Positions 6,827-12,085 of a stretch of DNA of 12,085 nt are shown in pieces. A model generated the notes under the pieces. That model was not told the DNA's origin. It did not search any database and worked only from the letters and a program-made list of their open reading frames with translations. Position numbers and translations under genes: made by a program. The DNA lies in the NCBI GenBank assembly GCA_947175285.1, contig CAMWMM010000097.1:1-12085 (forward strand), written 5' to 3'. How positions within the stretch are numbered: the first letter of the stretch is position 1; every line of letters starts with the position of its first letter. Source of the stretch: an uncultured Lachnospiraceae bacterium. GTDB lineage: Bacteria > Bacillota_A > Clostridia > Lachnospirales > Lachnospiraceae.

Positions 6827-8473
6827 TTATTCATTTGCTTTGTAAGTATCGTAAGCATCATTCTGAATCTTAATGAAGTCCTGATAGCCCATCCTATCTA
6901 ATTGCTCCAGATACCCATCCCACTGTTGTTCAATGCCGCCTTCTGTTACCCATGTCGCCTGATTAACAGATACATAGGAAAGGATATCCGTATACAGTGT
7001 CGATAACGTATTGAGCTGATCTACTGTATAACTTACATTTGGATAGGCTTCCTTTGCATACTGCCTCATCGCCTTGTCCAACTCTATTTTAGAAGCATCT
7101 CCACCTGGTTCTTCAAAAATAAGTTTCTCATTGAAACCATCCGGACCGTATTTGGGTCCATAGCTGCGAAGCGAATACACCCATGCATATGTATCTGCCG
7201 ACATTCCATCTCTCGGTGCCAGCACAGTATACATACCTGTTGATTCGTCCTTTTCTACACCGACACCAAATGAACCATACATATTCTGAATAGAAGCATC
7301 TACCGTATAGAATTTATCGGCCCAGGACAATAACGGTCCGGGATTTTCACAGGAAGATGTAATCATAAACTGGCATCTTGCAAAGTTTGCATGATCCGGA
7401 TCAGCAGAAATATAACATTCCCCATCAGGTCCCTTCAACGCCGGCAATGCCACATACTGATCTGCGTTTGGACCAAAAGTAGAATCAGCCGTCCAACCTG
7501 CTGCCACACCGATAATCGGCGTGTCGTTCATCAGTTTTGCATCTCTCATAGAATCGTCCTGTGTAAAGAGTTCTGCATCAATCAACCCGTCCGCATAGCA
7601 CTTGTGCATCCATGCTATTCCGTCTTTATATTCCTGTGACGTTGGCAGATAAACAGGTTTTCCATCTTTAATTGTCATAGTATATGTTCCATCAGTACCT
7701 AACGTTGTTCCGAAAGGCAGGCAGAAAAACATTACCGGGTCCGCATAGCCTTCTCCATAAGGTATTTCATCATTCAAATCCCCATTACCATTTGCATCCT
7801 GCTCTTTAAATGCCCTTAATACATCCTCAAACTCTTCCCAAGTCGTTGGAAGATCAAGTCCAAGGTTATCTAACCACGTCTGATTAATAAACAACTGGTT
7901 ATAGATCGTAACTCCACAGGGATCTTTTTTGGGCAGACCATAAATATGGCCATCTGCTGAAGTGGCAATTGCCTTCATCTTCGGGTCAGAATCCAAAATT
8001 GCCTTTAAGTTTGGCATATATTCGTCTATATAATCTTCTAAAGGAATAAAGGTTCCTACATTTGTTAAAACATCAGCTTCAGTAAAACAGATATCCCCCA
8101 TAAATGCATCAGGCAAATCTCCTCCTGCTAAAAGCACTGCTTTTCGGTCTCCCCAATCTGAAAACAGGATGGTGTTCCACTGAACCTCAACTCCAGCTTC
8201 TGCTGCCGCTGCATCGGGAAATCCCGTATGATAATCCTCTCCCCAATCAGACCAGCGGACAGTTGCTACCTCATACACTGGTTTGTCTCCGCTGTTTTCA
8301 TTTGCATTCCCTGCCGTGTTGGTTTGTTCCGTTTTTGCTGCCTCTCCTGTTGTCGTCTCATTGTTTGTTACATTCCCCGACGACAGCTCTGAAGTATTAT
8401 TTCCACAGCCTGTTAAAGAAACAGTTGTCATGGCCAATGCAATTATTAACGCTTTCAATTTTTTTTTATGCAC
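6827..8473 (-). CDS. ABC transporter sugar-binding lipoprotein 2 (CUT1/LplA-type), paralogue of the upstream gene
   Basis: Extracellular receptor that would pass sugars to the permeases encoded upstream. I start it at GTG 8473 (548 residues, MHKKKLKALIIALAM) because TGGAGG lies nine bases upstream; an in-frame TTG at 8515 would place 14 residues before the signal peptide. The signal peptide ends in the lipobox LTGC with Cys23, the lipidation site, followed by an Asn/Thr/Gly-rich linker to about residue 65. The mature domain aligns without gaps to the product of 8550-10178, and I judge about three quarters of positions identical. It has the same EF-hand-like loop DANGNGD (226-232) next to DEIP, a probable calcium site in this family. 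Differences cluster in short patches such as KKDPCGVTIYNQ against SKKPCRPIVSNQ, which could change ligand preference. The ligand is unknown. Confidence 0.9.
   Translation of the reverse strand: MHKKKLKALIIALAMTTVSLTGCGNNTSELSSGNVTNNETTTGEAAKTEQTNTAGNANENSGDKPVYEVATVRWSDWGEDYHTGFPDAAAAEAGVEVQWNTILFSDWGDRKAVLLAGGDLPDAFMGDICFTEADVLTNVGTFIPLEDYIDEYMPNLKAILDSDPKMKAIATSADGHIYGLPKKDPCGVTIYNQLFINQTWLDNLGLDLPTTWEEFEDVLRAFKEQDANGNGDLNDEIPYGEGYADPVMFFCLPFGTTLGTDGTYTMTIKDGKPVYLPTSQEYKDGIAWMHKCYADGLIDAELFTQDDSMRDAKLMNDTPIIGVAAGWTADSTFGPNADQYVALPALKGPDGECYISADPDHANFARCQFMITSSCENPGPLLSWADKFYTVDASIQNMYGSFGVGVEKDESTGMYTVLAPRDGMSADTYAWVYSLRSYGPKYGPDGFNEKLIFEEPGGDASKIELDKAMRQYAKEAYPNVSYTVDQLNTLSTLYTDILSYVSVNQATWVTEGGIEQQWDGYLEQLDRMGYQDFIKIQNDAYDTYKANE
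8444..8457 (-). promoter_or_regulatory. Catabolite-responsive element (cre)-like site inside the start of the sugar-binding protein 2 gene
   Basis: On the minus strand this reads TGAAAGCGTTAATA. It matches the Bacillus cre consensus TGWNANCGNTNWCA at all defined positions but one (T for C at position 13). It lies 17 bases inside the gene, in the signal-peptide codons. CcpA bound at such internal sites can block elongation. Codons for Leu-Lys-Ala-Leu could produce it by chance, and the paralogous gene upstream lacks it. Confidence 0.4.
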
Positions 8474-8482
8474 AAGTATAAT

Positions 8483-8488
8483 CCTCCA
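8483..8488 (-). promoter_or_regulatory. Ribosome binding site fixing the GTG start of sugar-binding protein 2
   Basis: TGGAGG on the minus strand, nine bases before GTG 8473. This start puts the basic residues HKKKLK directly before the hydrophobic signal core, as expected for a lipoprotein. The TTG further upstream lies inside a hairpin loop and has no ribosome site. Confidence 0.75.
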
Positions 8489-8497
8489 TTTTGTGTT

Positions 8498-8530
8498 ACA
8501 GCAGGGTGGTTTCAAAAAACCACCTGCTGT
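8498..8530 (-). other. Intergenic stem-loop between the two sugar-binding protein genes
   Basis: Arms 8498-8512 and 8517-8530 form a 14-pair stem (ACAGCAGG...TGGTTT against its complement) with one bulged G and a four-base loop. Reading on the minus strand, it lies 19 bases after the stop of binding protein 1 and 9 bases before the ribosome site of binding protein 2. The T-run that would make it an intrinsic terminator (8531-8534) is on the plus strand, where no gene ends. On the coding strand it is followed by AACACAAAA. I read it as an mRNA-stabilising or processing hairpin that raises the level of the upstream lipoprotein message. Confidence 0.7.
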
Positions 8531-8549
8531 TTTTCATAGCATCATTTCC

Positions 8550-10178
8550 TTACTGGTTTGACTTGTAAGTATTGTAGGCATCATTCTGAATTTTGATGAA
8601 GTCCTGGAATCCCATCTGGTCCAATGTCGCTAAATATCCCTCCCAGTCATTTTCAATTCCGCCTTCCGTTACCCATGTCGCCTGATTAACGGATACATAA
8701 GAAGAGATATCTGAGAATAACGTACCTAATGTATTCAATTGATCTGCCGTATAGCTCACATTCGGATAAGCTTCCGTTGCATACTGCTTCATGCCTTCAT
8801 CTAATGCCATCTTGGCAGCATCGCCATTTTCTACTGCATAATTTACTTTGTCATTAAAGCCATCATTCACATACTTAGGTCCAAAGTCACGAAGGGAGTA
8901 TACCCATGCATAAGTATCGGCCGACATCCCATCCCTGGGCTCAAGCACTGTATAAGTACCAGCCGACTCATCCTTTTCCACTCCAACGCCAAAGGAACCA
9001 TAAAAATTCTGAATGGACGCATCTTCTGTGTAGAACTTGTCAACCCATGACAACAATTTTCCAGGGTCTTCACAGGAGGAAGTTACTACAAACTCATATC
9101 TGGAATAGTTCCAATGTTCAGGATCAGCAGAAATATACTGCTTCCCATCTGGTCCTTTCAATGCCGGCAGCGCAACATACTGATCAGCGTTTGCACCAAA
9201 TGTTGCATCTGCTGTCCACCCGGCTGCTACACCTACAAGTGGTATTTCGTTCATTAATTTTGCATCCCTCATGGAGTCATCCTGTGTAAACAGCTCCTTG
9301 TCAATAAGCCCTTCTGTATAGCACTGATTCATCCACTGTACACCCTGTTTATACATCTCAGAAGTAGGGAGATAAACAGGTGAACCATCTTTTACAGTCA
9401 TGCTGTAAGTGTTATCCGCTCCAAGAGTGGTTCCAAATGGCAGACAGAAAAACATAACAGAATCCGCATATCCCTCACCAAAAGGAATCTCATCATTTGG
9501 ATCACCATTGCCGTTCGCATCCTGCTCTTTGAATGCCCTCAGCACCTCTACAAACTCTTCATATGTAGTCGGCATGGAAAGTCCCAGATTGTCTAACCAT
9601 GTCTGATTGATAAACATCTGGTTTGACACGATCGGTCTGCAGGGCTTTTTAGACGGAAGCCCGTAAATATGACCATCCGCTGAAGTCGCCAATGCTTTCA
9701 TAGTCGGATCTGATTCCATAATGCTCTTGAAATTAGGCATATATTCATCAATATAGTCATCCAGGGCTATAAAGGTTCCAATATTTGTCAGAATATCCGT
9801 TTCCCCAAAACAGATAGAACCCATAAATGCATCTGGCAGATCGCCGCTGGCTAACAGTACTGCTTTTCTGTCACCCCAGTCCGCATTTAATATTGTATCC
9901 CATGTAATTTCAACTCCGGCCTCCTTTGCTGCTGCATCTGGAAATCCTGTATGATAGTCCTCTCCCCAGTCTGCCCAGCGGACAGTTGCCACCTTAAAAC
10001 CGCCTGCGCTCTCGCTGTTCCCAGACGAATCTGCATTGCCTGCAGCATTATCTGATCCTGTCCCCGTTGATGAAGTTCCCCCCGATGGCGTCTGATTAGA
10101 GCCGCCACACCCTGTCAACGATACGGCTGTCAAAGTGAATACCATCGTCAACAGCGCAATAACTTTCTTTTTGCTCAT
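8550..10178 (-). CDS. ABC transporter sugar-binding lipoprotein 1 (CUT1/LplA-type)
   Basis: A 542-residue extracellular solute-binding protein. ATG 10178 follows a strong AAGGAGG (10187-10193) at an eight-base spacing, the best ribosome site in the window and consistent with the high level of receptor such transporters need. The signal peptide MSKKKVIALLTMVFTL ends in lipobox LTGC with Cys24. A Ser/Gly/Thr linker (25-60) leads to the two-lobed binding domain, which starts near VATVRWADWGEDYHTGFPDA. WGDRKAVLLASGDLPDAF (101-118) is typical of the LplA branch. DANGNGD at 220-226, next to DEIP, resembles a calcium-binding EF-hand loop. The gene lies 32 bases after the YtcP-type permease gene. The ligand is inferred to be an alpha-gluco-oligosaccharide from neighbours only. 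The same-size paralogue directly downstream suggests tandem duplication. Confidence 0.92.
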   Translation of the reverse strand: MSKKKVIALLTMVFTLTAVSLTGCGGSNQTPSGGTSSTGTGSDNAAGNADSSGNSESAGGFKVATVRWADWGEDYHTGFPDAAAKEAGVEITWDTILNADWGDRKAVLLASGDLPDAFMGSICFGETDILTNIGTFIALDDYIDEYMPNFKSIMESDPTMKALATSADGHIYGLPSKKPCRPIVSNQMFINQTWLDNLGLSMPTTYEEFVEVLRAFKEQDANGNGDPNDEIPFGEGYADSVMFFCLPFGTTLGADNTYSMTVKDGSPVYLPTSEMYKQGVQWMNQCYTEGLIDKELFTQDDSMRDAKLMNEIPLVGVAAGWTADATFGANADQYVALPALKGPDGKQYISADPEHWNYSRYEFVVTSSCEDPGKLLSWVDKFYTEDASIQNFYGSFGVGVEKDESAGTYTVLEPRDGMSADTYAWVYSLRDFGPKYVNDGFNDKVNYAVENGDAAKMALDEGMKQYATEAYPNVSYTADQLNTLGTLFSDISSYVSVNQATWVTEGGIENDWEGYLATLDQMGFQDFIKIQNDAYNTYKSNQ

Positions 10179-10186
10179 AATTTTTT

Positions 10187-10193
10187 CCTCCTT
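10187..10193 (-). promoter_or_regulatory. Strong ribosome binding site of sugar-binding protein 1
   Basis: AAGGAGG on the minus strand, eight bases (A/T only) before ATG 10178. It is the closest match to the full anti-Shine-Dalgarno complement in the window, in keeping with higher translation of the receptor than of the permeases. Confidence 0.75.
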
Positions 10194-10210
10194 ATTTTGT
10201 TTGAATTGAT

Positions 10211-11098
10211 TTATTCCTTCACCGCACCAATCATAACCCCCTGATTAAAATACTTCTGCAAGAATGGGTATAAACACATGATTGGCAGTGTTGAAATTAC
10301 AATAGAAGCATATTTCATCATATCTGAGAGCTGCCTTAACTCCTGGGCCATTGACCCCGTCGCGGCTCCAAGAAGTGACTGATTGGCAATCAATATTCTT
10401 CTAAGCAAAAGCTGTAATGGCTGCAGTGCATCATTCTGTATATATATCAATGCATTAAACCAGGAATTCCATAACCCGACCGCTGTCCACAAACCGATTA
10501 CTGCAAGTACAGCCTTTGACAGGGGAACTGCAAACTGAACGAAATAGCGTATCGTCCCACAACCGTCAATCTGTGCTGCCTCCCATAGTGATTCGGGAAG
10601 TGTGGATTTAAAGAATGTCCTCGCTACAATGATATTGTAGGTTGAAACGGAAAACGGAAGTACCATAACCCAGAAAGAATCCAATAATCCAAAAGCCTTC
10701 ACAACAAAGTAAGTCGGAATCAATCCACCACTCACAAACATTGGAATGACATAAAAAATATTAATCCATTTTTTTCCCAGCAGATCCTTTCTTGACATAG
10801 CATATCCCGCCGGAACGTTAACAATAAGCGCGATCAATGTTCCTACCGCGGTATAGACAATCGTGTTGCGGTAACTGATCCAAAGCTGACTCTGTTTGAA
10901 CAGCTCCTGATATCCCGACAGATCCAATTTTTTAGGCCACAGCCATACCTCACCATTTGCAACATCTGCCGGACTGCTGAAAGATGCAATGATAACGAAC
11001 CACAACGGATAAATGACCATGATGATCATAATAACGGCAATCAAGTAAAAAAGTACGTTAACAATCTTATCCTGCGTAAATAATTTCTTTTTTTTCAT
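10211..11098 (-). CDS. ABC sugar transporter permease, YtcP/LplC-type (CUT1 family)
   Basis: A 295-residue integral membrane protein, the second permease subunit of a carbohydrate importer. ATG 11098 follows AGGAG, which overlaps the TAG stop of the upstream permease gene; the genes are 11 bases apart, so translational coupling is likely. Six hydrophobic segments are visible at roughly 15-40, 76-100, 112-135, 140-160, 195-220 and 263-283. The cytoplasmic EAA loop that docks the ATPase is EAAQIDGCGTIRYFVQFAVP (173-192). The C-terminus QKYFNQGVMIGAVKE is characteristic of the YtcP/LplC branch. No ATPase gene is present, as is usual where a shared MsmX-type ATPase serves several sugar importers. 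The protein looks complete. Confidence 0.93.
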   Translation of the reverse strand: MKKKKLFTQDKIVNVLFYLIAVIMIIMVIYPLWFVIIASFSSPADVANGEVWLWPKKLDLSGYQELFKQSQLWISYRNTIVYTAVGTLIALIVNVPAGYAMSRKDLLGKKWINIFYVIPMFVSGGLIPTYFVVKAFGLLDSFWVMVLPFSVSTYNIIVARTFFKSTLPESLWEAAQIDGCGTIRYFVQFAVPLSKAVLAVIGLWTAVGLWNSWFNALIYIQNDALQPLQLLLRRILIANQSLLGAATGSMAQELRQLSDMMKYASIVISTLPIMCLYPFLQKYFNQGVMIGAVKE

Positions 11099-11109
11099 TT
11101 CATCATCTC

Positions 11110-12018
11110 CTAAAACAAACTGGTATCTGCCTTTTTCTTTGCTATATAATTAATGACAAGCAAAATAGCCACATTCACAAACGTATTAAAGAGTCCGATT
11201 GCTGTAGACAGACTGTACTGGCCACTCTGAAGTCCCATCTTGTAAACATATGTAGAAATGATTTCACTCGATGTAAGGTTCAACGTATTCTGGAGCAGGT
11301 ATACCTTTTCAAACCCGATTCCGAGAATATTACCTGCACTCATGATCAGCAGGATAACGACTGTAGGCATAATCAACGGCAAATCAATAAACCGAATTTT
11401 CTGCATGGTGCTTGCCCCATCAATCGTAGCTGCCTCGTAGTACGTCGGATCGATGCCGGATAGAGCCGCAAGATAGATAATACTGTTCCATCCCAAATGC
11501 TGCCAGACATCGCTCCAGACATAAACATGTTTAAATGCCCCTGCATCTGCCATTAAATTCGGAAATTCTATCCCGAACAGCCCGAAAATATTCGCAAGAA
11601 GTCCACTGCTGGGCGACAGGATGATCAAAATTAATCCGCACATAACCATAGTTGAAATAAAATGGGGCAGGTACGTAATCACCTGAAACACTTTCTTAAA
11701 CATTTTGGTTTTCATCTGGTTACACATCAAAGCCAGTGCAATTGGAAGCGGCGTTCCGATCAAAAGACCATACACACTTAGAATCAAGGTATTTTTTATT
11801 GTTATCGGAAACTGATAGGAACGGAAAAACTGAGTGAAATTATCCATCCCGACCCAAGGACTTTTCATGATTCCAAGCGCAGGTGAATACTTCTTAAATG
11901 CAATAACCAGCCCTCCAAGCGGCAGATATGCAAAACAAAAAAGCAATATCGCAGAGGGCAGAAGCAATACATAAAGCGGTATGCTCTGTTTAAATGCTGC
12001 CAATTTCTTATTCTTCAT
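11110..12018 (-). CDS. ABC sugar transporter permease, LplB-type (CUT1 family)
   Basis: A 302-residue integral membrane protein, the first permease subunit of the importer. The start is ATG 12018 (MKNKKLAAFKQSIPLYVLL), with AAGGAG six bases upstream; the frame continues to a GTG at 12045, but that codon lies in adapter sequence and is not real. Hydrophobic segments lie near 14-40, 75-98, 113-135, 175-190, 216-236 and 273-293. The EAA loop reads EAATIDGASTMQKIRFIDLP (195-214). SPWVGMDNFTQFF (53-65) is typical of the LplB branch. It would pair with the YtcP-type subunit encoded 11 bases downstream. It is the first gene left on the contig, and nothing of its promoter survives. Confidence 0.93.
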   Translation of the reverse strand: MKNKKLAAFKQSIPLYVLLLPSAILLFCFAYLPLGGLVIAFKKYSPALGIMKSPWVGMDNFTQFFRSYQFPITIKNTLILSVYGLLIGTPLPIALALMCNQMKTKMFKKVFQVITYLPHFISTMVMCGLILIILSPSSGLLANIFGLFGIEFPNLMADAGAFKHVYVWSDVWQHLGWNSIIYLAALSGIDPTYYEAATIDGASTMQKIRFIDLPLIMPTVVILLIMSAGNILGIGFEKVYLLQNTLNLTSSEIISTYVYKMGLQSGQYSLSTAIGLFNTFVNVAILLVINYIAKKKADTSLF

Positions 12019-12024
12019 GATGTT

Positions 12025-12030
12025 CTCCTT
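12025..12030 (-). promoter_or_regulatory. Ribosome binding site of the LplB-type permease, at the genomic/adapter junction
   Basis: AAGGAG on the minus strand, six bases before ATG 12018. These are the last genomic bases before the adapter begins at 12031. The site supports the shorter start over the GTG at 12045. Confidence 0.8.
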
Positions 12031-12085
12031 CTGGCTCTTATACACCTCTGACGCTGCCGACGACTCCTTACGTGTAGATCTCGGT
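12031..12085. other. Illumina Nextera adapter carried into the contig end (not genomic)
   Basis: Positions 12031-12063 match the reverse complement of the Nextera read-1 transposase adapter, with two substitutions (12034 G for T, 12046 C for A); the core ACGCTGCCGACGA is exact. Next comes CTCCTTAC (12064-12071), the reverse complement of i5 index GTAAGGAG (known as S505/N505), and then GTGTAGATCTCGGT, the start of the complement of the P5 oligonucleotide. The order adapter-index-P5 is exactly that of a read that runs past a short insert. These 55 bases should be removed. Confidence 0.97.

Noticed and set aside
8474..8515. Fourteen-residue extension of sugar-binding protein 2 from a TTG at 8515
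   Set aside because: It would put residues ahead of the lipoprotein signal peptide and starts within the loop of the intergenic hairpin; GTG 8473 has TGGAGG upstream.
8104..9289. Plus-strand open frames of about 125 residues opposite the binding-protein genes (8104-8481 and 8906-9289)
   Set aside because: They are antisense to well-supported genes and show low-complexity composition rich in Leu, His, Gln and Pro, with no recognisable domain.
10810..11070. Two TTGTTAACGT words in the YtcP-type permease gene that loosely resemble cre sites
   Set aside because: Both are explained by Ile/Val-Val-Asn-Val codons, and their flanks depart from the consensus at several positions.
12019..12045. Nine-residue N-terminal extension of the LplB-type permease from a GTG at 12045
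   Set aside because: The GTG and four of the next codons are adapter sequence; the ribosome site AAGGAG sits before ATG 12018.

Overview
The window is one end of a draft contig from a low-to-moderate G+C Gram-positive bacterium. A gut-type member of the Bacillota close to the Lachnospiraceae fits best. The evidence is AGGAGG-type ribosome sites, lipoprotein signal peptides with LTGC lipoboxes, LplB/YtcP-type sugar permeases, and a GH65 phosphorylase next to beta-phosphoglucomutase. The taxon is an inference from gene style, not from a marker gene.

All genes lie on the minus strand and read from right to left as one compact run: LplB-type permease (12018-11110), YtcP-type permease (11098-10211), lipoprotein sugar-binding protein 1 (10178-8550), its paralogue sugar-binding protein 2 (8473-6827), a membrane-anchored GH28/GH49-type beta-helix glycosidase (6663-5125), GH65 disaccharide phosphorylase (5041-2858), beta-phosphoglucomutase pgmB (2834-2190), a second beta-helix glycosidase without signal sequence (2150-714), and the N-terminal 230 codons of a GH13 alpha-glycosidase that runs off the left edge (691-1). 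Most gaps are 11-83 bases. The only larger one (6664-6826, 163 bases) holds two inverted repeats. No stretch above 300 bases lacks a gene, and I see no genuine plus-strand gene, tRNA, rRNA, CRISPR array or insertion sequence.

Read together, the genes look like a Gram-positive alpha-glucan utilisation locus. A surface-anchored glycosidase would cut a polymer. Two alternative lipoproteins would deliver oligosaccharides to one CUT1 permease pair, whose ATPase is encoded elsewhere. The cytoplasmic beta-helix enzyme and the GH13 enzyme would shorten them. The GH65 enzyme would phosphorolyse disaccharides to beta-glucose 1-phosphate, which pgmB converts to glucose 6-phosphate. The glucan linkage cannot be read from sequence; the GH49 resemblance suggests dextran- or pullulan-like substrates, and the GH65 enzyme could be maltose-, nigerose-, kojibiose- or trehalose-type.

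The last 55 bases (12031-12085) are not genomic. They match the Illumina Nextera read-1 adapter, an eight-base i5 index and the start of the P5 sequence. Genomic sequence therefore ends at 12030, at the ribosome site of the first permease, and the operon promoter and any regulator are missing. Three minus-strand frames can be read from GTG or TTG codons upstream of the true starts; I moved those starts to 12018, 8473 and 5041.
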